Positions 1-8,184 of a DNA stretch of 64,000 nucleotides are shown here, in pieces. Position numbers and translations under genes: made by a program. Source of the stretch: Psychromicrobium silvestre (lineage in GTDB: Bacteria > Actinomycetota > Actinomycetes > Actinomycetales > Micrococcaceae); assembly GCF_013408295.1 (NCBI RefSeq), contig NZ_JACBYQ010000001.1, forward strand, positions 1,426,001-1,490,000. Reading direction: 5' to 3'. Positions within the stretch are counted from its first letter, which is position 1. Each line of letters opens with the position of its first letter. The notes beneath the pieces were generated by a model. It saw nothing but the letters and a program-made list of their open reading frames with translations, did not search any database and was not told the DNA's origin.

Positions 1-513
1 TAGTTCAGCCCGCTGAGCGGCGCTGGCCTCCGCTTGGAGCTGGAAGGCGGCCTGCGTGGTCACAATCCCGATCACCTGATGTAGAAGATCCGCGGGCAGA
101 TGCTTCGCTACCAAGCCGGAGCGCTGGGCGGCCCGAATCGCCTCCCCCTTGCGCGCTGCGGCACCCTGAACTTCCAGGCTCCGAATACCCTTCCCCTGAC
201 GCTCCAACTGATCCCACAGCACGATGCGGAGCTGCCCCGGATGCTCTATCGCGTGATCGAAGAGCCTGCCAGCATATTCGGGCAGATGATCCGGATCGAT
301 CGGAACGCTCTCCACAGTGGCAATAACCATCTCATCGAAGACCGCGTCAAAGAGCGCGTCCTTGGAACCAAAGTAGGTGTAGATCTGGGCCTTATTGCTG
401 CCGGCATGAGCAGCAATTCGATCCACTCGGGCGCCCGCGATGCCCCGTTCCGCGAATTCCGTACTCGCGGCTTCCAGCAATCGGCGCTTAGTTGCCTGTG
501 CATCCCTGACCAT
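1..513 (-). CDS. TetR/AcrR family transcriptional regulator (3' end cut by window)
   Basis: Reading leftward from the ATG at 513-511, an open frame of 171 codons reaches the window edge without a stop. The N-terminus has the TetR helix-turn-helix pattern (KRRLLEAASTEFAERG, then GSNKAQIYTYFGSKDALFDAV), followed by a helical ligand-binding domain. It is divergent from the SDR gene at 608. The 95-bp gap between them carries two related palindromes containing AACTAACC/AACCAGTT, so it probably represses itself and the SDR. A second start at 503 lies in another frame and gives no TetR homology. The C-terminus lies outside the window; the ligand is unknown. Confidence 0.9.
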   Translation of the reverse strand, partial: MVRDAQATKRRLLEAASTEFAERGIAGARVDRIAAHAGSNKAQIYTYFGSKDALFDAVFDEMVIATVESVPIDPDHLPEYAGRLFDHAIEHPGQLRIVLWDQLERQGKGIRSLEVQGAAARKGEAIRAAQRSGLVAKHLPADLLHQVIGIVTTQAAFQLQAEASAAQRAEL

Positions 514-525
514 AGCCAAATATTA

Positions 526-590
526 CCAACCAGTTAGTTGACAAGCAAGAATGCAAGGCGTTCAATAGTTATCAACTAACCAGTTGGAAA
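526..590. promoter_or_regulatory. Paired TetR operator-like palindromes
   Basis: Two related sites, CAACCAGTTAGTTG near 529-542 and CAACTAACCAGTTG at 573-586, face each other between the divergent TetR and SDR genes. The second has perfect CAACT/AGTTG arms. Alternating AACTAACC/AACCAGTT half-sites are typical of TetR operators. Assignment to the adjacent regulator is inferred. Confidence 0.6.
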
Positions 591-607
591 GCGATTTGAG
601 GAAGTTC

Positions 608-1522
608 ATGTATCAAGTTCCAGATCAAAAGGGAAAGCTCATCGTGGTCACCGGATCAAACTCCGGGACCGGCAAGGAAGCTGCCAAGCGGCTAGCAGTG
701 GCCGGGGCCAAGGTCATTATGGCTGTGCGCACACCGGAAAAAGGTGAAGCTGCCAAGCAGGAGATTCTCTCCGCCCACCCCAACGCCCAGCTTGAGATTC
801 GCAGAGTCGATTTGGCCGATCTCTCCAGCATCAAGGAATTCGCCGATGGCCTGCTGGCCGAGGGAACCCCACTTGACGTTTTGGTCAATAATGCAGGCGT
901 TATGACCCCACCCACCCGGAATGCCACGGCGGACGGCTTTGAACTCCAATTCGGCAGTAACTTCCTGGGCCCCTTCGCCTTGACCAATCGGCTGCTTCCA
1001 CTGCTGCTCAAGGCAGAAGCTCCGCGAGTCACTACGATGAGCAGCGGGATGGCTAATTTTGGCCGCATTCACTTTGACGATCTGAACTGGAATCGCCGCT
1101 ATCGCAGCGCCGGGGCCTACTCCCAGTCCAAACTCGCCGATCTGATGCTCTCCCGACGGCTCGCCGATCTCGCCCTGGAACGCGGCTGGAAGCTCATGAG
1201 TAATGCAGCACACCCGGGCTACACCAAAACCAATCTGCAGACGGCTGGAGCCAGCCTAGGCCGGGAGAAACCAAGCATCGCCTGGTTTACCAGGCTGGAC
1301 ATCTTGCCCGCGCAACAGCCGGAGCAAGGCACCGAGCCGATGCTCTACGCTGCCACCAGCCCCGAGGCCGTGGCGAAGGGCTACTACGGGCCCTCCGGAC
1401 GCTTCGCCATGGTTGGGCCAACCGGCGTCGCCAGCTTGAACCGCCGGATGCGCGACGACGAGGTGGCTCGCAGACTGTGGGTCAAAGCCGAAAAACTGAC
1501 TGACACAGCACCACCAGCCTGA
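608..1522 (+). CDS. Short-chain dehydrogenase/reductase
   Basis: A 304-residue SDR, predicted NAD(P)-dependent oxidoreductase of the retinol-dehydrogenase-like 'extended classical' type. The cofactor motif TGSNSGTG is at about residues 15-22, NNAG at 94-97, the catalytic serine in SSG at about 145, and YSQSK with Tyr171/Lys175. The ATG at 608 is preferred: it follows GAGG at 598-601. A TTG at 584 would start inside the operator palindrome. Substrate unknown; the linked TetR suggests induction by a xenobiotic or lipophilic aldehyde/ketone. Confidence 0.9.
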   Translation: MYQVPDQKGKLIVVTGSNSGTGKEAAKRLAVAGAKVIMAVRTPEKGEAAKQEILSAHPNAQLEIRRVDLADLSSIKEFADGLLAEGTPLDVLVNNAGVMTPPTRNATADGFELQFGSNFLGPFALTNRLLPLLLKAEAPRVTTMSSGMANFGRIHFDDLNWNRRYRSAGAYSQSKLADLMLSRRLADLALERGWKLMSNAAHPGYTKTNLQTAGASLGREKPSIAWFTRLDILPAQQPEQGTEPMLYAATSPEAVAKGYYGPSGRFAMVGPTGVASLNRRMRDDEVARRLWVKAEKLTDTAPPA

Positions 1523-1605
1523 ATGAGGCTGGTAAACCCGACGAATACCTGACTACCCTTGAAGCGGGGACGCCGAGCAACCCGAGCAGCGATAGGAGAA
1601 AATCC

Positions 1606-1962
1606 ATGGCTTCAGATCTGATTCCTGGAATCAACCCGCAAGCGGAGCCAAGCGGCACTGGCTGCGCCGAATGCCTGGCCGAGGACGGCTGGTGGGTACA
1701 CCTACGTCGCTGCGCCGAATGCGGACATATCGGCTGTTGCGATACCTCACCGGCTCAGCACGCGAGTGCCCATGCTGGAAGCAGCGGGCACCAGATCATC
1801 ACCTCCTTCGAACCAGGTGAAAGTTGGTTCTATGACTTCAGCACCGACGAACTCACCCGCGGCCCGCGGCTTGCCGATCCGCAATCCCACCCGGATGAGC
1901 AGCCTGCTCCAGGCCCGGAGGGGAAAGTTCCGGAGAACTGGGAAGATCTGATTCACCGCTGA
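1606..1962 (+). CDS. UBP-type zinc finger domain protein
   Basis: A 118-residue protein dominated by a zf-UBP domain. Cysteine pairs at GCAECL, RRCAECGHIGCC and histidines in HASAHAGSSGHQI supply the zinc ligands, followed by the typical WFYDF strand. An AGGAG lies 8 bases before the ATG. In eukaryotes the fold binds the ubiquitin C-terminus. Bacterial stand-alone versions are common in actinobacteria, often beside oxidoreductases, and have no established function. The C-terminal 35 residues are acidic and proline-rich. Confidence 0.85.
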   Translation: MASDLIPGINPQAEPSGTGCAECLAEDGWWVHLRRCAECGHIGCCDTSPAQHASAHAGSSGHQIITSFEPGESWFYDFSTDELTRGPRLADPQSHPDEQPAPGPEGKVPENWEDLIHR

Positions 1963-2069
1963 GACTAGAGGTCTTGAGCGTGCAGCCGAAGTGGGGATCG
2001 AGCACCTGTGGCGCACCAAATCTTCATTAGACTTCTAGCCATGAGCATCGATACCGTGCAGAGCGTGGC

Positions 2070-2438
2070 ATGACCCAGCACCCCGACCGACGGTTTCCAC
2101 AACGGCTCTACCGAACCGGCAAGGAACCCGACCCTCGATTCTCGCTGGCCAATGAACGCACCTTCTTGGCCTGGATCCGCACCTCACTAGCGCTGATCGC
2201 CGCCGGGGTAGCCATCGAGGTTTTTGCCAGCTCCCTGCATTCGGGCCTACGCCTGACGGCTTCCATCCTGCTGATCGCTGCGGGCATCGGGGCACCGATT
2301 CAGGCCTGGTTCGGCTGGCTCCGCGCCGAACGAGCCATGCGGGAATCCACCCCACTGCCCTCACCTCGGCTCTCCGGACCGATTGCGCTGATTGTGGTCA
2401 TCGCGGGATTACTGATTCTCTGGGCCTTCTTCCTATGA
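2070..2438 (+). CDS. YidH-like DUF202 membrane protein
   Basis: A 122-residue DUF202/YidH protein. The family signature FSLANERTFLAWIRTSLALIAAGVA is visible near residues 24-48, and three hydrophobic membrane segments follow. It overlaps the next gene by ATGA, so the two are translationally coupled. The function of DUF202 proteins is unknown; paired copies are common in actinobacteria and may form hetero-oligomers. No strong ribosome-binding site is visible before the ATG. Confidence 0.85.
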   Translation: MTQHPDRRFPQRLYRTGKEPDPRFSLANERTFLAWIRTSLALIAAGVAIEVFASSLHSGLRLTASILLIAAGIGAPIQAWFGWLRAERAMRESTPLPSPRLSGPIALIVVIAGLLILWAFFL

Positions 2439-2779
2439 GTTTCGGGGAATCCCGGGTGGCTGATGCGGGTCTACAGGCGGAACGCACCGCGCTCGCCTGG
2501 AAGCGAACCGTACTGACGCTTACCGCAGGATCGGTGGCCACCGGACGGGCTCTGCTCCCCCTGTTCGGAACGGGTTCCTATTTGATCGGGACTCTCGGCT
2601 TACTCGCAGGCATTGCGCTCTGGCTAGGTGCCGACCGGCGCTACCGGGCACTGCATTCAGCCCTCATCAAGCCCACTGGCCCCCTCCTCCCGGGAGTCGG
2701 GCTGGTAGCGGTGAGCTGCGCCGTCGTTTGCCTTTGCTGCGGTCTGGGCGCCCTGGTCCTCATTCTGTTTCGGAACTGA
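2435..2779 (+). CDS. DUF202 membrane protein, second copy
   Basis: A 114-residue membrane protein with the shorter DUF202 pattern (AGLQAERTALAWKRTVLTL) and three hydrophobic segments, one of them Cys-rich (CAVVCLCCG) near the C-terminus. It starts at the ATGA overlap with the preceding YidH-like gene and forms a two-gene operon with it. Function unknown. Confidence 0.85.
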   Translation: MSFGESRVADAGLQAERTALAWKRTVLTLTAGSVATGRALLPLFGTGSYLIGTLGLLAGIALWLGADRRYRALHSALIKPTGPLLPGVGLVAVSCAVVCLCCGLGALVLILFRN

Positions 2780-2852
2780 GCTCCAACGCCGGCCAGGGCT
2801 CCCGCTCAGGAAGCCGGACGCCAGACGCCAGACGCCACCGAACTTGAACTTA

Positions 2853-2867
2853 ACCTTGTGTCAAGGT
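2853..2867. promoter_or_regulatory. MerR-family operator
   Basis: ACCTTG-TGT-CAAGGT is a perfect dyad. It closely matches the GACCTTGAC...GTCAAGGTC consensus of MerR-type activators and sits about 20 bp before the start of the MerR gene. This supports autoregulation. No other gene shares the dyad in this window. Confidence 0.75.
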
Positions 2868-2885
2868 CCAGGGTTAGGAGACATG

Positions 2886-3728
2886 ATGAATATTGGAGAG
2901 TTTGCCAGGCTTGGCGGTGTATCCGCCAGGATGCTGCGGCATTACGACACCATCGGACTACTCACTCCCAGCCAAGTGGACCCGACTACAGGGCGTCGCT
3001 TCTACCAATTGGGGCAACTTCCGATCCTGAACCGGATTCTGGCATTGAAGACCCTGGGCTTCAGCTTGGCAGAGATTGATGGCTTGGTCGATGGGCGCGA
3101 GGACTCGGATCGGGTGTTTGAAATGCTCTCGGCGCGGGAAATCGAACTACAAAGCCAGATCCGCCACGAGCAACATGTGCTGGATCGCGTCAAGGCGAGA
3201 CTCCGATTGATCGAAGGAGAAAGCAGCATGAGAGCGGGCATCGAAATCAAGCAACTAGGCAGTCAGCGGCTTGTAGCTCTCTCGGCAGTTGCAGAGGATG
3301 CCAGTCGAGAGAAAACAGGACCTGTGGTCAAGGCACTGTTCGATATGGTCGCTCAGCTGATGGATCGGGCACAAGCCGACCGGACCGCGCCGGTGGCTCG
3401 CTACGTCCCCAATCCAGCGAAGGTTGGCGAGGTGATTGTCACGGCAGGTTATGCTCTCCCCGAGGGCACGATTCCGGGCCTAGAAATCGAAACTCTTCCG
3501 CAGATCATGGTTGCATCGGTGATTCTCCGGGGGCCGGTCAAGGATCTGAACTCTGGTTACCAAAACCTTGCTCGATGGGCTGACGGTGGCAATCACCGCA
3601 GCAGCCTCGAGGCAGGGTGCTGGCGCGAGAATTTCCTGGAAGCCGTCGGCGAGGATGAAAGCGAGTGGATCATTGAGCTCCAGTTGGAGCTACTTCGCCA
3701 CCCAAAGCAGTGCCCAGACATTGTGTAA
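2886..3728 (+). CDS. MerR family regulator with GyrI-like effector domain
   Basis: A 280-residue regulator. Residues 1-70 are a MerR winged helix-turn-helix (MNIGEFARLGGVSARMLRHYD, then GLLTPSQVD and GRRFY). A coiled linker follows to about residue 115, then a C-terminal GyrI-like/AraC effector-binding domain, as in BmrR/TipA-type multidrug sensors. The ATG at 2886 is 5 bases after AGGAG (2876-2880). An ATG 3 bases upstream and a TTG at 2844 inside the promoter are less likely. A MerR dyad lies directly upstream. Targets other than itself are not evident; the nearest downstream gene is a ferric-reductase-like flavoprotein. Confidence 0.9.
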   Translation: MNIGEFARLGGVSARMLRHYDTIGLLTPSQVDPTTGRRFYQLGQLPILNRILALKTLGFSLAEIDGLVDGREDSDRVFEMLSAREIELQSQIRHEQHVLDRVKARLRLIEGESSMRAGIEIKQLGSQRLVALSAVAEDASREKTGPVVKALFDMVAQLMDRAQADRTAPVARYVPNPAKVGEVIVTAGYALPEGTIPGLEIETLPQIMVASVILRGPVKDLNSGYQNLARWADGGNHRSSLEAGCWRENFLEAVGEDESEWIIELQLELLRHPKQCPDIV

Positions 3729-3772
3729 GCCCAACAAAGCTGGAACATAAATACCGCTGAAAACCTGTGCAT

Positions 3773-4114
3773 ATGACCCACCCACGCGCAAGCGACCTTC
3801 AAGCAGCAGTGCCCGCCAGATCTCGATCGGAGCTCCGATCCCAAAAAACCTCAAAACGGCGAATTCGGTCTTGGCGAATCTTCTCCTCCACACTTTCGAT
3901 TGGGGTGCTGGCTGCAGCGCTTTCCTTGGGGGCAACCCTGGGCTTAGGCGGTCCCTCGGTATCACCCGTGCAACCGGTCGCGGCCGCCAGTGCACCAGCT
4001 GTCACTACGGAGCAGACGCAGATCGAAGAGTCGATGGAACAGGCTGCTACCGGAACGATGCGCCTTGAGACTGGTCAAAGCGTTACTGGGAGACACAATG
4101 TTCGACACCGCTGA
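3773..4114 (+). CDS. Small membrane-anchored/exported protein of unknown function
   Basis: A 113-residue frame with a basic N-terminus (SQKTSKRRIRSW), one hydrophobic segment at about residues 40-63 rich in Ala/Leu/Gly, then a Ser/Ala/Pro-rich tail. It runs 17 bases into the ferric-reductase gene, consistent with an operon. Genes for FMN-binding membrane proteins often partner such reductases, but no FMN-attachment motif is visible, so this may be an unrelated small protein or a remnant. The GTG at 3767 is an alternative start. Confidence 0.45.
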   Translation: MTHPRASDLQAAVPARSRSELRSQKTSKRRIRSWRIFSSTLSIGVLAAALSLGATLGLGGPSVSPVQPVAAASAPAVTTEQTQIEESMEQAATGTMRLETGQSVTGRHNVRHR

Positions 4115-5465
4115 AAGACGCGACCTCGCCCACCACTCAGGCTTCACCGCAGAGGTGCCCTCCACTCACAGGCTGCCCGCCGCCGTCGCACTCTGGCTTT
4201 TTGCCTTGGGAACTGTGGCGGTATCCGCCCTGGCTCTGATCAGCGCCCCACCGCCGTTCCAGTTCAACCTGCCTTTCACCGCCCACCTGGCTGGATTGCT
4301 GGCCGGGTATTTCGTCACCGTCATGGTGATCCTGATGGCCCGGATTCCCGCCTTAGAAAGCGGAATAGGCGCAGACCGGATGGCCCGATGGCATGGCCTG
4401 CTGGGACGCAGCCTGCTTTGCTTCATCGTCATCCACGGCGTGGCTGCAACCCTGGCCTGGTCTGCCGGTCAAGGCATTCCGGTCCCCCGATCCATCCTGG
4501 ACGTGCTGGGCATGCCTGGGCTGATCGCTGCGACGGTTGCCACCGCACTCTTCTTCCTGATCGGGCTACTTTCGATCCGTGCGGCTCGGCGGCGACTCCG
4601 CTATGAAACCTGGCACACCATTCACTTGCTGACCTACCTTGCTATCGCACTGTCCTTTTCTCATGAGCTTGCGGGTCCGGATCTGGCGGGATTCCCCCTC
4701 ATCCAGATCGTCTGGAGTTGCCTATACACCGCCAGTTTCGCGCTCCTGATCCGGTACCGGGTGATCGCCCCCGTTCTGCTGCTCATGCGGCACCGCCTCC
4801 GAGTGGAGCGCCTGGTAGACGAAGGTCAGGGGGTGGTCAGTGTCATTCTGCGCGGTCGACACCTCTCCGAACTCAATGCGGAGCCCGGCCAGTTCTTCCG
4901 CTGGCGCTTCCTCAGCAAAGACAGCTGGAAGGCGGCGCATCCCTTCTCACTTTCGGCACTGCCAACGCAGAACTACCTCCGCCTGACCGTCAAGGCCGTT
5001 GGCGACGGAACCAAAATCATCCATTCGCTCCGCCCGGGCACTTGGGTAGCTGCAGAAGGTCCTTATGGAGCTATGACGGAACGACGGCGCACCCGTCACG
5101 GTGTGCTGTTGGTCGCCGGCGGGGTTGGCATCACCCCGATGCGCACACTTTTCGAAAGCCTCCGAATGGGCGACGCTCCGCTCACCTTGCTCTACCGCGC
5201 ATCCAGGGAGGAGGACATTCTTTTCCGAGGTGAACTCGACGATATTGCCCGATCTAGGGGCGCCCAAATCATCTACCTCATCGGACCCTCCTCACAGCCG
5301 AGGAACGAGATCACACCAGGCAACCTGGAAAGGTTGGTTCCCGATCTCCGGCATCGAGACGTGTATCTGTGCGCTTCCCCTGGCTTCAGTGAGGCGGTAA
5401 AACGGGCACTCTTCGGCGCAGGTTTACCCCGAAAGAATCTTCATCAAGAGGATTTCGCCTTCTAG
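4098..5465 (+). CDS. Ferric-reductase-like transmembrane flavocytochrome (NOX/FRE type)
   Basis: A 455-residue protein. The first 220 residues carry about six hydrophobic helices with histidines suited to haem ligation (RWHGLLGR, VIHGVAATL, YETWHTIHLL, SFSHEL). They are followed by an FAD-binding beta-barrel (HPFSLSALP; GPYGAMTER) and a NAD(P)H-binding domain starting GVLLVAGGVGITPM and ending YLCASPGFS. It should move electrons from cytosolic NAD(P)H through FAD and haem across the membrane, to ferric iron or an FMN-binding partner. The ATG at 4098 follows GGGAG by 5 bases. Confidence 0.88.
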   Translation: MFDTAERRDLAHHSGFTAEVPSTHRLPAAVALWLFALGTVAVSALALISAPPPFQFNLPFTAHLAGLLAGYFVTVMVILMARIPALESGIGADRMARWHGLLGRSLLCFIVIHGVAATLAWSAGQGIPVPRSILDVLGMPGLIAATVATALFFLIGLLSIRAARRRLRYETWHTIHLLTYLAIALSFSHELAGPDLAGFPLIQIVWSCLYTASFALLIRYRVIAPVLLLMRHRLRVERLVDEGQGVVSVILRGRHLSELNAEPGQFFRWRFLSKDSWKAAHPFSLSALPTQNYLRLTVKAVGDGTKIIHSLRPGTWVAAEGPYGAMTERRRTRHGVLLVAGGVGITPMRTLFESLRMGDAPLTLLYRASREEDILFRGELDDIARSRGAQIIYLIGPSSQPRNEITPGNLERLVPDLRHRDVYLCASPGFSEAVKRALFGAGLPRKNLHQEDFAF

Positions 5466-5482
5466 ATTCGCGGACTGGTTCA

Positions 5483-5520
5483 AATCGGATACATCATCGA
5501 TTCGGATAGATAATCCGATT
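5483..5520. promoter_or_regulatory. Inverted-repeat operator upstream of esterase gene
   Basis: AATCGGAT at 5483-5490 is repeated in reverse as ATCCGATT at 5513-5520, and a nested dyad CGGAT-AGATA-ATCCG occupies 5503-5517. The cluster ends 18 bp before the esterase ATG. It is a plausible target of the TetR protein encoded next to the esterase. Inference only. Confidence 0.55.
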
Positions 5521-5537
5521 CATGATATTGTTTCAGT

Positions 5538-6419
5538 ATGAAGAAATCAGCGCTCCCGCTCATAACCACAGAAGCCTCCCTCACGGTGGACGGTCATGAG
5601 CGAACTTTCACCTCGGTAGCACCAGCGGATTTACCAGCCGGCTCCGCTCTCCTGGTCCTCTTCCACGGCTCTTACCAATCCGGCGAGGTGCTGCGTAAAT
5701 TCGCGGCTGGCACCTTTGATGAACTCGCGGCGCGGGAGAAGCTCGTAGTCGTCTACCCAGACGCCTATAAGAAACTGTGGAATGACGCTCGAATCGAATC
5801 GAACTACCCGGCCCGCCTCGAAGGATACGACGACGTAGCGTTCTTCCGCGCCCTAGTCGATCACTTCGCTCGAACCTCCGGCATCGATAAGAGCCGCGTC
5901 TATGCAGCCGGGTATTCGAACGGCGCGCAGTTCGTCAACCGACTTATCCACGAAGCCAACGACGCCCTGGCCGGTGCCGCGCTGATCGCCGCCACCCAAC
6001 CCGTCCCGGAGAACTTCCCGGCTGGGTTGCCCAGCGCGGAGCTGCCGGTGGTACTGATCCATGGCACCGGTGATCGCCTAGTCCCCTACCAGGGCGGAAT
6101 GGCGAGTTTCTGGGGATTCCGCCCACGCGGCCTCGGCCTCTCCCACCTCGAGACCGCCGAATATCTGGCGGCCCGCAATGGGATCAGCACGGCGCCCACC
6201 GAGAAGAAGCTGCCTGCCTCCAGACCGGAGAAAACCTCGGTGACGGTGCGCGATTGGAACAGCCAAGGGAAGTCGCCGGTGCGTTCCTACACCATCGAAG
6301 GCGGTGGTCACGTCATTCCCAACCCCGTAAAATCCGCCGCTGGCATCTACGGTCGCACGAATAAGGACCTGGACTCGGCGCGCGCCATCTGGGACTTCTT
6401 CAGCGAGAGCAAGGCTTGA
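5538..6419 (+). CDS. PHB-depolymerase-like alpha/beta hydrolase (LpqC/esterase family)
   Basis: A 293-residue esterase with the poly(3-hydroxybutyrate) depolymerase/LpqC-like fold. The oxyanion region LFHGSYQSG is at residues 41-49, the nucleophile elbow GYSNGA with Ser127, an acid in HGTGDRLVP near 198, and the catalytic His in GGGHVIP near 273. No signal peptide is visible, so it is probably cytosolic. A TetR gene follows within about 10 bases, and a likely operator lies upstream. Esterase specificity cannot be told from sequence. Confidence 0.85.
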   Translation: MKKSALPLITTEASLTVDGHERTFTSVAPADLPAGSALLVLFHGSYQSGEVLRKFAAGTFDELAAREKLVVVYPDAYKKLWNDARIESNYPARLEGYDDVAFFRALVDHFARTSGIDKSRVYAAGYSNGAQFVNRLIHEANDALAGAALIAATQPVPENFPAGLPSAELPVVLIHGTGDRLVPYQGGMASFWGFRPRGLGLSHLETAEYLAARNGISTAPTEKKLPASRPEKTSVTVRDWNSQGKSPVRSYTIEGGGHVIPNPVKSAAGIYGRTNKDLDSARAIWDFFSESKA

Positions 6420-6432
6420 TACATTGACCAGC

Positions 6433-7023
6433 ATGCCCGAATCCTCGCTTCTCGCCCGTCCGACAAACCTGCGCGCAGACTCTGCTCGCAATAGAACGCA
6501 GATCCTTGAGACCGCGCGGCAGATGCTGTTGGACGACGGCGCACTGCTGTCTATGAACGCTCTGGCGCATGCCGCTGGGGTTGGGGTTGGAACCGTGTAT
6601 CGACACTTTCCCACCATCCAGGTGCTCCTCGAATCCCTAGCCGCCGATAGCTTCGCCAAACTCGTCACCGAGGCTCAGGCCGCCTCGAATGAACCGGACG
6701 GATCGCTGGCCTTCGAAAGGATCATCCGAGCAGGATTCGATGGCCAACTAGAAGACCCCGGACTGGCGGCAATCCTGGCAGCCCCCAGCTTCGAATGTGC
6801 CGACATGCATGACTTTGCGCTCGAGCTCTTCGGCAGCATCGGAACGATTATCGTCCGTGCCCGGCAGGCCGGGGCGCTCAGACCCGACATCACCCCCGAT
6901 GACATCCGCCGTCTGCTCAACGGCATGCACCTCGCAACAAAAGATCTGCCGACGACGAAGCGCGAGCAGTATCTCGACGTCCTATTAAGAGGGCTGCGGA
7001 CGACGCGGTCCGATCAGAATTGA
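6433..7023 (+). CDS. TetR/AcrR family transcriptional regulator
   Basis: About 196 residues. The N-terminal HTH (ARNRTQILETARQMLLDDG, then AHAAGVGVGTVYRHFPT) is typical of TetR proteins, and the C-terminal domain resembles the TetR_C SACE-type region. It is co-oriented between the esterase and an SDR gene and probably controls this three-gene unit through the 5483-5520 repeats. The ATG at 6433 lacks a clear ribosome-binding site. A TTG at 6424, 9 bases after AAGG, is a real alternative and adds three residues. Confidence 0.85.
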   Translation: MPESSLLARPTNLRADSARNRTQILETARQMLLDDGALLSMNALAHAAGVGVGTVYRHFPTIQVLLESLAADSFAKLVTEAQAASNEPDGSLAFERIIRAGFDGQLEDPGLAAILAAPSFECADMHDFALELFGSIGTIIVRARQAGALRPDITPDDIRRLLNGMHLATKDLPTTKREQYLDVLLRGLRTTRSDQN

Positions 7024-7032
7024 GGAGTGCTC

Positions 7033-7854
7033 ATGCACCCGCAACCACCGTCCTTTAAGCCCTCTGTTATTACCGGTCAAACAGCTCTTATCACCGGAGC
7101 ATCATCGGGAATTGGCGCAGAATTCGCCGAGCAATTAGCGTCCCGTGGCGCAAATTTAATACTCGTTGCGCGATCGATCGAGAAACTAGAGGCGCTCGCC
7201 GCCTCTCTTCGGGAGAAGTACCAGGTAGAAGTCCATACCGAAAAGCTGGACCTCTCCAGTCCCGATGCCTCAAAGCGCCTTTCCCAATTCGTCACCGAGC
7301 AGGGGCTTCAGGTGGACTTCCTGGTCAATAACGCCGGGTTCAGCTCTATTGGCCCGGCCGTCGAAATGGACCCGGACGACACCGATGAGCTGGTGAACCT
7401 CAACGTCAAAGCGGTCATGGAGAACACCGTCCGCTTCCTTCCCGCCATGGTCTCCCGCGGCGGAGGGGTGATCATCAATATCGCGGGCACCGGAGCATTC
7501 CAACCCGCACCCTACATGGCCGGACGCACCGCTAGTGCGGCCTTTGTACTCTCTTTCACCCAGGCGCTCAGCGCCGAGAATGCGGATACCGGCGTCCGAA
7601 TCTTTGCGCTTTGTCCCGGACCAACCGAAACACCCATGACAGCCGGTCAGAGCTCTCCGCTCGGCAAAATGCGGACTCCCGCGCAGGTGGTGACCACCGC
7701 GCTCAAGGCGCTCGACTCACGCAAGGCTTCCGTCGTGGACGGTCGGTTGAACGCTTTCGTTGCCCGCCTTGGTTCCCGCTTGCCGGAGTCAATGATTCTC
7801 ACGCTCGCGGCTCGAATCATGCGAGGAACTCAAATACAATCACACTCAGGATAA
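7033..7854 (+). CDS. SDR-fold protein lacking the catalytic Ser-Tyr-Lys
   Basis: A 273-residue SDR of the DltE/YqjQ-like group. The cofactor site is intact (TGASSGIG at 21-28, NNAG at 99-102), as is the structural Asn in LNVKAV at about 124. The catalytic residues are not. Where relatives have IAST and MAVYGATKAF, this protein has IAGTG (Gly152 for Ser) and MAGRTASAAF (Arg165 for Tyr, Ala169 for Lys). The frame is open throughout, so this is substitution rather than a frameshift. The ATG at 7033 follows GAGGAG by 5 bases. It probably binds NAD(P) without classical oxidoreductase activity. Confidence 0.85.
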   Translation: MHPQPPSFKPSVITGQTALITGASSGIGAEFAEQLASRGANLILVARSIEKLEALAASLREKYQVEVHTEKLDLSSPDASKRLSQFVTEQGLQVDFLVNNAGFSSIGPAVEMDPDDTDELVNLNVKAVMENTVRFLPAMVSRGGGVIINIAGTGAFQPAPYMAGRTASAAFVLSFTQALSAENADTGVRIFALCPGPTETPMTAGQSSPLGKMRTPAQVVTTALKALDSRKASVVDGRLNAFVARLGSRLPESMILTLAARIMRGTQIQSHSG

Positions 7855-8157
7855 ACGCTCTCCGGTGACCGTCGATCGCGGAAGCTTCCCCGCCTTAGAG
7901 AAGCCGTTGAGGCTGTCGCCGGAGACTGTGACGTCGAACTCCAGGTTTAGCCGCAAGGGCTTAGTGATTGACTGAGACCAGGTGACGCGTTCGCCCTCAG
8001 GGGTTAAGCTCGCGTTGATCTGACGGAGCGCAACGGCTTCAGTGCGGCTGTGCGCGGAGCCCTGCAGAGCGCCGTCCAACTCGGTGAATTCCACACTGAC
8101 GGGAATGCGACCGATAGGCGTAGAGATAGCTAGTTTCCAGGTTCCGAGGATAGTCAT
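7846..8157 (-). CDS. Conserved small beta-rich protein, function unknown
   Basis: A 103-residue protein of alternating polar/hydrophobic strands (LGTWKLAISTPIG, VSVEFTELDG, LNLEFDVTVSG), suggesting a small beta-barrel. It has no signal peptide or membrane segment. It lies 27 bp downstream of the DJ-1/PfpI gene on the same strand, likely as an operon, and its 3' end overlaps the convergent SDR gene by 9 bp. Small proteins of this build are sometimes annotated near DJ-1-like genes, but I cannot name a family. Confidence 0.65.
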   Translation of the reverse strand: MTILGTWKLAISTPIGRIPVSVEFTELDGALQGSAHSRTEAVALRQINASLTPEGERVTWSQSITKPLRLNLEFDVTVSGDSLNGFSKAGKLPRSTVTGERLS

Positions 8158-8184
8158 AATGCAGCTTTCTGTTGAGACTTTGGA

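Noticed and set aside
2041-2073. 10-codon leader peptide overlapping the YidH-like start (ATGA)
   Set aside because: No ribosome-binding site and no attenuator structure; probably chance.
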